The notes under the pieces: model-generated | Databases searched by the model: none | The model's input: only the letters and a program-made list of their open reading frames with translations | Told to the model about the DNA's origin: nothing | Part shown: piece after piece, positions 52,185 to 60,708 of the stretch | Position numbering within the stretch: the stretch's first letter is position 1 | Layout: each line of letters begins with the position of its first letter | Assembly: GCA_963802905.1 (NCBI GenBank) | Contig: CAWDKH010000018.1 | Span: forward strand, 124,001 to 188,000 | Direction of reading: 5' to 3' | Source of the DNA: DASQFQ01 sp963802905 | GTDB taxonomy: Bacteria; Actinomycetota; Thermoleophilia; Solirubrobacterales; Solirubrobacteraceae | DNA: 64,000 bases | Program-made: the position numbers and the translations under genes

Positions 52185-52802
52185 ATGAAGCTGACGACCA
52201 TGACTCAGGTCACCATCGATGGAGTGATGCAGGGAAACGGCGCCGCGTCGGATGACCGCAGGAACGGATTCGAGCGCGGCGGATGGGCCCGCGGGAAGGG
52301 CGACAAGGACACCACGACGTTCATCAACCAGGCCTACCAGCGCGCCGACGCGTTCCTGCTCGGCCGGCGGACCTACGAGCTGTTCGCCGGCTCGTGGGGG
52401 TCCTGGACGATCGAGGATGTCCCTGGCTGGGAGCCCGTCTGGGAGGCATTGGACACCCGGCCCAAGTACGTGGCATCGACCACCCTCGCCGATCCGGCGT
52501 GGCCGGGCACCACCGTCCTGTCCGACGACCTTGCGACCGCCATCGCGGACCTGAAGGCCAAGCCGGGGCGTGAGCTCCAGGTGCACGGCAGTGGCGCCCT
52601 GACCCGGTGGCTGCTGGAGAACGATCTGGTCGACGAGATGACGCTGATTGTCGTTCCCGTGGTTCTCGGCCAGGGCGCGCGGTTGTTCCCGGACGCCGGC
52701 CCGGACCTTGCGCTCGACATGGTCGAGTCGCGAGTCGACTCGAAGGGCGTGACGATCCAGGTCTTCCGGCCGGCCGGGCGCCCGCAGTACGCAACGGCTT
52801 GA
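52185..52802 (+). CDS. Dihydrofolate reductase-like protein (RibD C-terminal domain)
   Basis: A 205-residue protein; ATG 52185 has a good SD (AAAGGAGCCACGATC-ATG). MKLTTMTQVTIDGVMQGNGA is the usual N-terminal strand; RADAFLLGRRTYELFAGSWG is the NADPH-binding segment; LQVHGSGALTRWLLENDLVD, then EMTLIVVPVVLGQGARLFPD, is the diagnostic RibD_C end. Such stand-alone proteins are often encoded beside DGPF/ECF42 genes and are thought to be NADPH-dependent reductases of unknown substrate. First gene of the cassette. Confidence 0.9.
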   Translation: MKLTTMTQVTIDGVMQGNGAASDDRRNGFERGGWARGKGDKDTTTFINQAYQRADAFLLGRRTYELFAGSWGSWTIEDVPGWEPVWEALDTRPKYVASTTLADPAWPGTTVLSDDLATAIADLKAKPGRELQVHGSGALTRWLLENDLVDEMTLIVVPVVLGQGARLFPDAGPDLALDMVESRVDSKGVTIQVFRPAGRPQYATA

Positions 52803-52855
52803 CGTCCCTGACCGGCCTACCAAGCTGTCTCGAAACCACAGGAGACGATCTTCAG

Positions 52856-53179
52856 ATGCAGTACCTGTTTTCCGTTATCCAAGACCAGGCCGGCCTCGCC
52901 ACCCCGGAAGAGGACGCTGCGATCGACGTGTTCAATGACCGGCTCCAGGCCGAGGGCCACTGGGTCTTCGCCGGCGGCCTCGCCTCGCCCAACACGGCCA
53001 CCGTCATCGACAACCGGGGCGAGGAGGCGCTGCTCACCGACGGGCCCTTCATCGAGTCGAAGGAGTATCTCGGCGGCTTCTGGATCATCGAGGCCCCCGA
53101 CCTCGACGTGGCGCTCAAGCTCGCCACCGAAGGGTCGAAGGCCTGCAACCGCAAGATCGAGGTGCGCCCGTTCCAGTGA
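52856..53179 (+). CDS. YCII/DGPF-domain protein
   Basis: A 107-residue protein: MQYLFSVIQDQAGLATPEED, then ALLTDGPFIESKEYLGGFWI, containing the DGPF motif. The family has a dimeric ferredoxin-like fold and is the standard partner of ECF42 sigma factors. TGA overlaps the GTG of the sigma gene, so the two are coupled. Exact activity unknown; a link to oxidative or xenobiotic stress has been proposed in general for such operons. Confidence 0.92.
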   Translation: MQYLFSVIQDQAGLATPEEDAAIDVFNDRLQAEGHWVFAGGLASPNTATVIDNRGEEALLTDGPFIESKEYLGGFWIIEAPDLDVALKLATEGSKACNRKIEVRPFQ

Positions 53180-54417
53180 ACGTGGCCGAAGTCCAGCAGG
53201 CGATCACCCGGGTCCACCACGAGGAGTGGGCGCGGGTGGTCGCCTCGCTGACCCGGCGTTTCGGTGACCTCGACATTGCCGAGGAGGCGGCGGCCGAGGC
53301 GTTCGCGACCGCCGTCGAGCGGTGGCCGGCCGACGGCGTGCCGCCGAACCCCGGCGCCTGGCTGACCACCACCGCCAACCGCAAGGCCATCGACCGGATC
53401 CGGCGCGAGAACAAGCGCGACGACAAGCACAAGGAGGCTCGGATGGTGTACGACGACGACCCGCCCGAGCCTCTCGGCGCCATCGACGACGACCGGCTCC
53501 GGCTGATCTTCACCTGCTGTCACCCGGCGCTCGCGATGGAAGCCCGCCTGGCGCTGACGCTGCGCATGATCGGCGGTCTGACCATGCCCGAGATCGCCCG
53601 TGCCTTCCTGGTGACCGAGGGTGCCATGGGGCAGCGGATCACCCGCGCGAAGGCCAAGATCAAGGCGGCTCGCATCCCCTATCGCGTGCCGTCCGCCGAG
53701 GATCTCCCGGCACGCGTCTCCGGCGTACTCGCCGTCCTCTTTCTCGTCTTCAACGAGGGCTACCTGGCGACCGGCCCCGACACCGATCCCCTACGTCACG
53801 ACCTGACCGCCGAGGCAATCCGGCTCACGCGGCTGATCCGTGCCCTCCTGCCGGACGACGGTGAGGTGACCGGGCTGCTGGCGCTGATGCTCCTCACCGA
53901 GGCCCGCCGCACCGCCCGGGTGTCGGCCAGCGGCGAACTGGTCGCGCTCGACGAGCAGGACCGTGCGGCCTGGGACGCGGCGCTGATCGCCGAGGGCCAC
54001 CGGCTGGTGCGCGAGCGCCTCGCCGCTGCCGCCGCCGGGACGGCTCCGGGCCGCTACCAGATCCTCGCCGCGATCAACGCCGTGCACACCTCCGCCCGCG
54101 ACATGCGCGACACCGACTGGTCGCAGGTCCTCGCCCTCTACGACCAGCTCGTCCGGCTCGACCCTTCACCGATCATCGCTCTCAACCGCGCCATCGCCGT
54201 CGCCGAGCTCGACGGCCCGGACGTGGCCCTGGCGGACGTCGACCGTCTTGAGGACAGGTTGGCCGACTATCACGCCTATCACGCCACCCGCGCCGACCTG
54301 CTGCGCCGGCTGGGCCGCAGCCAGCAGTCGCGCGCGGCCTACGACAGAGCCATCGACCTGGCGGGCAACACCGCCGAGACCGCGTATCTGACACGCCGCC
54401 GCGACCAACTGCGGTAG
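53176..54417 (+). CDS. RNA polymerase sigma factor, ECF42 group
   Basis: A 413-residue protein. Region 2: VQQAITRVHHEEWARVVASL, then DIAEEAAAEAFATAVERWPA. Region 4: IGGLTMPEIARAFLVTEGAM, then GQRITRAKAKI. The long C-terminal extension (~200-410, ILAAINAVHTSARDMRDTDW, then LDPSPIIALNRAIAVAELDG) is TPR-like and defines ECF42; no anti-sigma gene is expected. GTG start overlaps the DGPF gene. IFTCCHPALAMEARLALTLR is another typical segment. Likely activates its own cassette from the promoter near 52104. Confidence 0.93.
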   Translation: MNVAEVQQAITRVHHEEWARVVASLTRRFGDLDIAEEAAAEAFATAVERWPADGVPPNPGAWLTTTANRKAIDRIRRENKRDDKHKEARMVYDDDPPEPLGAIDDDRLRLIFTCCHPALAMEARLALTLRMIGGLTMPEIARAFLVTEGAMGQRITRAKAKIKAARIPYRVPSAEDLPARVSGVLAVLFLVFNEGYLATGPDTDPLRHDLTAEAIRLTRLIRALLPDDGEVTGLLALMLLTEARRTARVSASGELVALDEQDRAAWDAALIAEGHRLVRERLAAAAAGTAPGRYQILAAINAVHTSARDMRDTDWSQVLALYDQLVRLDPSPIIALNRAIAVAELDGPDVALADVDRLEDRLADYHAYHATRADLLRRLGRSQQSRAAYDRAIDLAGNTAETAYLTRRRDQLR

Positions 54418-54438
54418 CGCCCACGGATCCGATCGAAA

Positions 54439-54468
54439 CCCCGCGCGCAGCGGCGGCCGACCGCGGGG
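54439..54468 (+). terminator. Hairpin after the ECF42 gene
   Basis: CCCCGCG (54439-54445) pairs with CGCGGGG (54462-54468), 21 bp beyond the sigma-factor stop. Strong stem, no clear U-tract. Confidence 0.5.
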
Positions 54469-55191
54469 CGCCCTGCCGATGCATCCCGCAACCTGTCGCG
54501 CCCGCGACGGGTCTGGCTTCGTCCGAGCTTCGAATGCCAGGTCGCGAGTACGTATTTCGCGACGCCGAGCGCGCAGACGATGCCCCAGTAATGGCGATGC
54601 TCGCGCCGTTTATCGGCCGGCGGTTGCTGTGGACGACGAGCGACATCCTTTGCCGGCCGAATGGGTCGGCTGTCGCTCGGAGGCAGAGCAGCAGCAGCGG
54701 GTGCGTCGCCCGCTCGTCGATGTCGCGCGCGCCCGGCGCGGGCCTGTGCCGCCCGTTCACGCACCCACGGATGGGTGCGACCATCCGGACGGCCACGCCC
54801 GTCGCCGCGGAGGCCGGTTCGAGTCCCGGGGCTCGAAGGAGCCGCCGCGCGGCGGCACGGGCTCGTCGCCCTCCGGGCTCCTCACCTGCGCCGCCGCGCG
54901 ATCTCAGCGTCGCGCCTGTCGAGCGTCTTCAACCGCGCTACCGCATCCCTCGAGAAGCCACCGAGTCGATCACGAGATAACGTGTCGTGCCTCTAGCACA
55001 GGAGAGCCAGCGTCATCACGCTAACCGCGCCGCATATGAGCGCTACAGGCAGGCAAAGATGTCCTGGGCTCCCTCAATCTCACTATGACCCTCATCGAGA
55101 CGGAGCACATGTTTGTAGGTCTGCGCAGAGCCGCGACCTCATAGCCTCAGGAGGCAACGCGACACACGAAGACTTCGGGAAGGGCGCCACC
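54469..55191. other. Gene-poor stretch, no credible coding region
   Basis: About 720 bp. Several frames are open because GC is high, but none gives a recognisable domain or sensible composition. The most notable structure is a 20-bp palindrome TTCGAGTCCCGGGGCTCGAA near 54820 with one unmatched pair; it resembles a tRNA T-arm only superficially. A purine-rich stretch (CAGGAGGCAACG) occurs shortly before the monooxygenase gene. Confidence 0.5.
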
Positions 55192-55505
55192 ATGGTCATC
55201 GTCGCAGGACAGGTCACGGTCGAACCGGCGCAACGCGAGTCCTACCTCGCGAGCTCCGTGAGCCTCGTGCGAGCGGGCACGCGTGGGAGCTGGCTGCCTC
55301 GACTCCGCCATCGCTGCCCGACCTGATTGACCCCGGCCGCGTCAACCTCTTTGAGACCGCCTGGGAGTCGCACGCGGCCGTCAAAGCCTTCCGCAGAAGG
55401 GCCCCCCGCAACAAGCAAAGCGCGGCAATGCTCTTGGCGTCGGTGGCCGAGTACGACATCGCCGACATGCGGCCCGTGTTCGGAAACGGAAAGGGCAGAG
55501 CGTAG
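55192..55505 (+). pseudogene. Antibiotic-biosynthesis-monooxygenase-like protein (two frame breaks)
   Basis: A small ABM/YgiN-fold protein in three frames. The start MVIVAGQVTVEPAQRESYLA, then SSVSLVRA, is followed near 55285 by VGAGCLDSAIAA in a second frame, and near 55320 by DLIDPGRVNLFETAWESHAA, then VKAFRR, in a third, ending ASVAEYDIADMRPVFGNGKG, then RA at the TAG 55503-55505. Restored length ~103 residues, normal for the family. The order and spacing of conserved segments are intact, so sequence errors and true decay are both possible. Four bases upstream of the methyltransferase start. Confidence 0.72.
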
Positions 55506-55508
55506 GGC

Positions 55509-56033
55509 ATGGCGAGCAAGCCCTCGGAACGGTTCGTGTGGGCGGTGGACACCCTGGCGCTCGACCCAGCCGATCGCGTGCTGGAGGTCGGCTGCGGACA
55601 CGGCGTGGCCGTATCGCTGGTCTGCGAACGGCTGACCAGCGGACGGATCACCGCCATCGATCGCTCGAAGAAGATGATTGAGATGGCCGCGCGTAGGAAT
55701 CGCGAGCACGTCGCGGGAGGCAGGGCCGTGCTGAAGACGGCCACGCTCGAGAAGGCGGACTTCGGGGACGAGCGATTCGACAAGGTCTTCGCCTTCAACG
55801 TCGCGCCCTTCTGGCGTCAGCCGAAGGAGGCGCTGGGGATCGTCCGGCGGCATCTCGCCCCCGATGGAGCGGTCTATCTCTTCTGGGACGCTCGCCACAC
55901 CCAGCCCGGCCGAGCTCGCGAGCTGGCGGACCAGCTGAGCGAGAGGATCCGGCTGGCCGAGTTCTCCGTGAACCAAGTACTGGTCAAGGACCTGCGCCCG
56001 GTTCCCGCGGTTTGCGTGATCGGGCGGCCCTAG
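55509..56033 (+). CDS. Class I SAM-dependent methyltransferase
   Basis: A 174-residue protein. Motif I is DRVLEVGCGHGVAVSLVCER; the acidic end of strand 2 is ITAIDRSKKMIEMAA; motif IV region is FDKVFAFNVAPFWRQPKEAL; then HLAPDGAVYLFWDARHT. Short variant of the UbiE/YcgJ-like group. ATG at 55509 follows the ABM stop by three bases. Acceptor substrate unknown. Confidence 0.87.
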   Translation: MASKPSERFVWAVDTLALDPADRVLEVGCGHGVAVSLVCERLTSGRITAIDRSKKMIEMAARRNREHVAGGRAVLKTATLEKADFGDERFDKVFAFNVAPFWRQPKEALGIVRRHLAPDGAVYLFWDARHTQPGRARELADQLSERIRLAEFSVNQVLVKDLRPVPAVCVIGRP

Positions 56034-56456
56034 GCGCGCTGCTATGGCCGACGGGTGATGCGGACGCACAGGGATACGAGGAGATAGAGGCTCTGGCGGC
56101 GAGCGCGTACGAGCACTGGGTCCGCTCCGAGGGGCTCCGGGGGCGCGACGACGCCGAGCGGCTCGGCGACGTAGTCAAGTTCCACTGGGAGGCGGTCGGC
56201 CAAGGACGGCGAGGCGTTCGGAGTCGGGCTCAACTTCCTCGTCCCGCCGCGGACGGCCGGATCGAGCGCGACTACACATTCGTCGTCGCTTGGGGATGGG
56301 CGCTGCTTTGCTCGCAGAGCAGGAAGGGAGTGTCGGCGAGTGAGGCTGGATCTGGCCGGACCGATGAGTTCTCGGTGGTTTGTCGGTCTCCATTGCGCGT
56401 TGTCCGTAGCAGGGTGAGATGCGGCCGGAGCAGGCCGCCGAGAAAGGAGTCGTGAG
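56034..56456 (+). other. Possible decayed or frame-broken gene remnant
   Basis: This 423-bp gap contains a stretch with protein-like composition, AQGYEEIEALAASAYEHWVR, then SEGLRGRDDAERLGDVVKFH, which continues in other frames as DGEAFGVGLNFLV and then DGRIERDYTFVV. The last segment resembles the end of SnoaL/NTF2-like proteins. No start codon or single open frame joins the parts. Not recognised with confidence. Confidence 0.3.
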
Positions 56457-56798
56457 ATGACGCGGTATCTGATCTCGTTCGATGACGGCGCAATGACGTT
56501 TCCCGAGGAGGATCTCCCCGACGTGGCCGAGGCAGCGCACGCGGTGGTGCAAGAGGCAAAGGACGCCGGCGTTTGGGTGTTCGGCGGCGGGCTGCATTCC
56601 CACGAAGAGGTGAGCGTGGTGGCCACCGACGGGACGGTCACCGACGGCCCATACCCTGAGAGCAAGGCGTACATCGGCGGATTCTCGGTTGTCGACGTTC
56701 CCTCACGCGAGGAGGCGCTGGAGTGGGCTGGCAGGATCGCCGTCGCCTGCCGCTGTGCGCAGGAGGTTCGCGAGTTCGTGCCCGGCTCTACGCCCTGA
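56457..56798 (+). CDS. Second YCII-family protein
   Basis: A 113-residue protein with good SD (AAAGGAGTCGTGAG-ATG): MTRYLISFDDGAMTFPEEDL, then VATDGTVTDGPYPESKAYIG, then GFSVVDVPSREEALEWAGRI. It keeps the D-G-P-[FY]-x-E-x-K core (DGPYPESK) of DGPF proteins, but has no sigma factor attached, unlike the copy at 52856. Function unknown. Downstream (56799-57152) nothing coding is recognisable. Confidence 0.85.
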   Translation: MTRYLISFDDGAMTFPEEDLPDVAEAAHAVVQEAKDAGVWVFGGGLHSHEEVSVVATDGTVTDGPYPESKAYIGGFSVVDVPSREEALEWAGRIAVACRCAQEVREFVPGSTP

Positions 56799-57152
56799 TC
56801 AAGGCCATCCGCGAGAGGCGGTGGAAGGCGTTTCGCGTTTCGCCGTTCGCCCACCATCGCCTGGGCGAGCGTGCTTACGCCCGAATCGGCTGGTCTGAGC
56901 ACTCGCGTGGCTTGGGGCCTTCATGCAACCGAGCGGGCGTAACCGGCGGTGGCCAACGGGAATGTGACCGTCGCTTCGCAAATCGCTCTCTGAAGGCGCC
57001 ACGTCGCCAGATCAGACAACGAAGGATGGAGCCTTTATGGAGCCCCGTGGTTGCAACCGGTCGCATCCCGCGGAATCGGACCGCCTCGAAACCCGCAGAC
57101 ATACGCGAAAACCATCGCCGGCGGTTCGACCTGTTGCCTGAGTCGTTCCATG
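56799..57152. other. Intergenic stretch without recognised gene
   Basis: About 350 bp with no frame of convincing composition on either strand and no repeat apart from the direct-repeat unit that begins at 57153. Possibly the flank of an integrated element. Confidence 0.45.
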
Positions 57153-57380
57153 GTCAGGGAGGGGTCGACGGTTCGAGTCCGTCAAAGGGCTTATGAAATA
57201 CCCGCAAATGCGAGTTTTTTGTTGCCTAGACTGGTACGAGGGAGCTCCTCCTTGCCAAGGAGGGTGACAAGCGAGAACAGCGGTGGTCGCGGTGAAATTG
57301 GCTTGAATCCAGGAGATCGGAAACCACCTTTTCCGGCGAGAAGAATCGGTTCCTCTTGGGGACAGGTTTCGGGGACACTT
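57153..57380. repeat. Direct-repeat unit 1, att-like, with tRNA T-arm sequence
   Basis: Contains TCGACGGTTCGAGTCCGTCA (57164-57183), in which GACGG and CCGTC form a T-stem around loop TTCGAGT, then a tRNA-like anticodon arm CCTCC-TTGCCAA-GGAGG (57246-57262), then the motif ACAGGTTTCGGGGA near 57362. A second unit repeats the first two elements at an offset of exactly 3,556 bp and the third at 3,552. No whole tRNA is present. Confidence 0.65.
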
Positions 57381-58712
57381 GGCGGCACGTAGGCCGAGGT
57401 CGTACACCGCCGTGGTGAGCATCGTGACGGTCGGGCTCGAGACCAGGGAAGTCGGCGCGGTTGACGTCCGAGCCACGAGCGACGAGGACAAGATCACCGG
57501 CTGAGGAAGGTGTCAGTGCGACGACGGTGCGGCGCTCGCCGCGCCGCTCGAGCGCATGGGAGCGGGCGTGGAGACGGCGGGCGCTTCGGTCGGCGCAGGC
57601 ACGGACCACGAGCAGGCGGGCCCTCCCGGCGACGTGCAAAGGTCGCGCTCTCGCCGAGCGGGGCGCAGTTCCTGGTGGCAGGGTTCGTTGCTGTAGATCT
57701 GGCGTAGCCCGATGACCGGCGATGCGGTCGACCATGGCGTCGGCGGCCGCGAGACCCGCCGCGATCTGGTCGTGGCCGGGCTGGCCCAACACGACGCCGG
57801 TGATCGTCGTCCGCTTGCCGTCGATCCAGCGGATGGCCCGGAAGGCGAAGCAGCCGCCGGCCGCGGCGGTCGAGCCGGTCTTGACGCCGACGAACCCGTT
57901 GTGCCCGAGCAATGTGTTGGTGTTGTGCACGGTGCCGGCGACCGGCAGCGTCGCGCTCGGTGTGGCGACGATGCTCGCGAACACCGGCAGGCGCATGGCC
58001 CGATCGACGATGCGCACCTGGTCGGCGGCGGTCGACACGGTTGCGTCGTCGTAGCCGCTCGGGTCGGTGTAGCGGGTGTGGGTCATGCCCAGCGACCGTG
58101 CGGTGGCATTCATCCGGGCAACAAACCGGTCCACCGAGCCGGCATCCCATCGCGCCAGAACCGCGGCGATGTTGTTCGCCGACGGCAGCAGCAGTGCCTG
58201 CAGCGCCTGCAGTTCGGTCAATTGCTCTCCGGCGGCGATGGACACGACCGACTCCTGCTGTCCGCGCCGGCGGTCGGTGTCGGCGACATCGGCGTCGGTG
58301 AGCGTGATCGTCGGGCCGTCCTGGCCGAGCCGTAGCGGGTGGTCACGGAGCACGAGATAGGCCGTCATCACCTTCGCGACGCTGGCGATCGGAGCCGCGT
58401 GCTGGTTCGGGCCGGCTTGGACCTGCGACTGTCCTATTTGGACGAACGCGGCTTGGCCATATGCCGGCCACACCGTGCTGGGCAGCGCTTCGCCGAGCGC
58501 ACCGCGGTGCTCACCGCGAAGGACGTCGACGGGTGATGCGGCCGTCGAGGACGAGGACGCCAGCAACTGGTAGCCGAGGCTGCGGCGATCGCCGCGATGA
58601 CGACGAGCAGGCCGGCGACACGGATCCTGCGGATCCGAATCCGACGGGTCGTTGTTCGTGCTGGTTCGCGTAGGTCATGCCGCCATTCAAGGCAGCGTGG
58701 TGTTGCCAGCAC
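57226..58712 (-). CDS. Serine-type D-Ala-D-Ala carboxypeptidase, S11 (frameshifted)
   Basis: Exported penicillin-binding-type carboxypeptidase that trims peptidoglycan stem peptides. Active-site motifs in order: APIASVAKVM (SxxK), LLLPSANNIA (SxN) and GFVGVKTGST (KTG). GMTHTRYTDPSGYDD is typical. The N-terminal membrane anchor (RIRIRRIRVAGLLVVIAAIA) is in another frame, with the switch near 58585, so the start (GTG 58712) is uncertain. Homology ends near 57710 (AADAMVDRIAG); the frame then runs on without recognisable content into the direct repeat, to a stop at 57226, so the true end is probably close to 57700. Divergent from the response regulator. Confidence 0.75.
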
Positions 58713-58764
58713 GTATCGGGGTTTTCGATATGCCGACGATATGCGCCGGCTCTAGCATCGGAGC

Positions 58765-59460
58765 ATGCGGGTGTTGATCGTCGAGGACGAGCCCTACATG
58801 GCGGAAGCCATCCGCGATGGCCTACGCCTGGAGGCGATCGCCGCAGACATCGCAGGTGACGGCGACACCGCTCTGGAGCTGCTGAGCGTCAACGCCTACG
58901 ACATCGCCGTCCTCGACCGAGACATCCCCGGACCCTCCGGCGACGAGATCGCCGAACGCATCGTCACCTCCGGCAGCGGCATGCCGATCCTCATGCTCAC
59001 CGCTGCCGACCGTCTCGACGACAAGGCCACCGGGTTCGAGCTCGGCGCCGACGACTACCTCACGAAGCCGTTCGAACTCCGAGAGCTCGTGCTCCGTCTC
59101 AGAGCGCTCGACCGCAGGCGCGCCCACAACAGGCCACCCGTGCGAGAGATCGCGGGCCTGCGGCTGGATCCGTTCCGCCGCGAGGTCTACCGCGACGGCC
59201 GCTACGTCGCGCTGACCAGGAAGCAGTTCGCCGTGCTCGAAGTCCTCGTCGCCGCCGAAGGCGGTGTCGTCAGCGCCGAAGAACTCCTAGCGCGAGCGTG
59301 GGACGAGAACGCAGACCCGTTCACCAACGCCGTGCGCATCACGGTCTCGGGACTGCGCAAACGCCTCGGCGAACCCTGGATCATCGCCACCGTGGCCGGC
59401 GTCGGCTACCGCATCGACACGCAACCAGACACCGGGCGTGAGGGAGAAGAGCGTGGATAG
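58765..59460 (+). CDS. OmpR/PhoB-family response regulator
   Basis: A 231-residue protein. Receiver domain ~1-115: MRVLIVEDEPYMAEAIRDGL (acidic pair), IAVLDRDIPGPSG (phosphoacceptor Asp), MLTAADRLDD (Thr), DYLTKPFELREL (Lys). Winged-helix domain ~130-225: LTRKQFAVLEVLVAAEGGVV, then AVRITVSGLRKRLGEPWIIA, then TVAGVGYRI. The stop overlaps the kinase gene. Flanked by a D,D-carboxypeptidase, so control of cell-wall metabolism is plausible. Confidence 0.92.
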   Translation: MRVLIVEDEPYMAEAIRDGLRLEAIAADIAGDGDTALELLSVNAYDIAVLDRDIPGPSGDEIAERIVTSGSGMPILMLTAADRLDDKATGFELGADDYLTKPFELRELVLRLRALDRRRAHNRPPVREIAGLRLDPFRREVYRDGRYVALTRKQFAVLEVLVAAEGGVVSAEELLARAWDENADPFTNAVRITVSGLRKRLGEPWIIATVAGVGYRIDTQPDTGREGEERG

Positions 59461-60644
59461 AGCCCCTGGTTTGAGTGTTCGCCTCAAACTCACCCTCAGC
59501 TACGCCGGCTTCCTCATGCTCGCAGGCGCGGTGCTGCTCGCCGTCGTGGGTGGTCTTCTGCGTACGTCTGATCTGCGCTGGCGTGCACCCCTGCGTGTGA
59601 TCTTCACTGGTGCGCAGCCACTCCGACCTCGTGCGCAATTTCGCTGCGATCCGCGGGCATGGTGCTGGCGTTCCTGCTGGTGTTCGGTCTCCTCGGAGGG
59701 TGGCTGCTCGCCGGCCGCATGCTCGCCCCCCTGACTCGCATCACCGACGCCACACGCATGGCCGCGAACGGGTCGCTCTCCCACCGGATCGAGCTGGAAG
59801 GCCGCAGGACGAGTTCCGCGAACTCGCCGACGCCTTCGACGCCATGCTCGCGCGGCTCGAAGCACACGTCGCCGAACAGCAGCGATTCGCAGCCAACGCC
59901 TCCCACGAACTGCGCACCCCGCTGGCGATCACGCAGACGCTTCTCGACGTCGCCCGCAACGATCCGAACCGCGACAACGGCGAGCTCGTCGACCGCCTCC
60001 ACGCCGTCAACACCCGAGCGATCGACCTCACCGAAGCACTGCTCCTGCTCAGCCGCGCCGACCAACGGTCCTTCACCCGAGAACACGTCGACCTGTCCCT
60101 CATAGCGGAAGAAGCCACCGAAACGCTCCTCCCCCTCGCAGAAGAACGCGGCCTCACCATCGAGACCTCCGGCGACGTGACCCCCACCATCGGCTCACAC
60201 GCGCTCCTGCTGCAGCTGAGCACGAACCTCGTGCACAACGCGATCGTCCACAACCTGCCCGAACAGGGCACCGTGTGGGTCACGACCAGCGCTCACCCCA
60301 AGAGTGCGGTGCTCACCGTCGAGAACACCGGCGAGGAGCTCACCCCACAGCTGGTTTCCACGCTTGCCGAGCCGTTTCTTCGCGGCACCGAACGCATACG
60401 CACCGACCACGCAGGTGTCGGCCTCGGCCTGGCAATCGTCAAGAGCATCACCCAAGCACACGACGGAACCCTCACCCTCACCCCCCGGGCCGCCGGCGGG
60501 CTCCGCGTCACGGTGCAACTACCACGGGGCGTTCGCCAGCAAGCGAACGGTTTGGGGACAGGTCTTGGGGACGGGTACCGGGTTCCTCAGGGCCGCCCAG
60601 GGCATCTCGAGGAAGAGGTCGACAAGGGCCCCGAAGGCGCATAG
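59453..60644 (+). CDS. Sensor histidine kinase (frameshifted)
   Basis: About 400 residues. GTG 59453 overlaps the regulator gene. TM1 is LSYAGFLMLAGAVLLAVVGG; TM2 is VLAFLLVFGLLGGWLLAGRM, in another frame; then HAMP (LAPLTRITDATRMAANGSLS) and, after a further switch near 59810, ELADAFDAMLARLEAH. H-box: FAANASHELRTPLAITQTLL. N-box: LSTNLVHNAIVHNL. G-box: DHAGVGLGLAIVKSITQAHD. Frame changes near 59590, 59655 and 59810. The last ~30 codons run through the GGGGACAGG motif, so the natural C-terminus may end near LPRGVRQQ. Two TM helices frame a short sensor loop. Confidence 0.82.
60551..60575 (+). repeat. Third copy of the GGGGACAGG motif at the kinase 3' end
   Basis: TTTGGGGACAGGTCTTGGGG at 60551-60570 resembles TTGGGGGACAGGTTTCGGGG (57355-57374) and TTGGGGACAGGGTTTCGGGG (60908-60927). 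It lies inside the last codons of the kinase frame, upstream of repeat unit 2. Confidence 0.55.
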
Positions 60645-60708
60645 ATCCAGGAAAACAAGGCGGGAAGCCGGCCCCTCGAACCCTCCGCTGAAGACGAAAT
60701 CCCCCATG

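Noticed and set aside
54182..54796. Minus-strand frames under the 3' end of the ECF42 gene and the following gap
   Set aside because: Arginine-rich, low-complexity translations with no recognisable motif.
54810..54850. A GGTTCGAGTCCC string that resembles a tRNA T-arm
   Set aside because: It is half of a palindrome (TTCGAG...CTCGAA); the expected T-stem does not pair, and no anticodon or acceptor stem is found.
57153..57300. Complete tRNA-Gly(GCC) or tRNA-Ala(GGC) genes at 57.2 and 60.8 kb
   Set aside because: The T-arm precedes the anticodon-like arm, and no acceptor or D-stem pairing can be made, so these are tRNA-like fragments and not functional tRNAs.
57415..57504. A 29-codon plus-strand frame with protein-like composition near the carboxypeptidase 3' end
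   Set aside because: Too short, no recognisable family, no clear SD; could not be supported as a gene.
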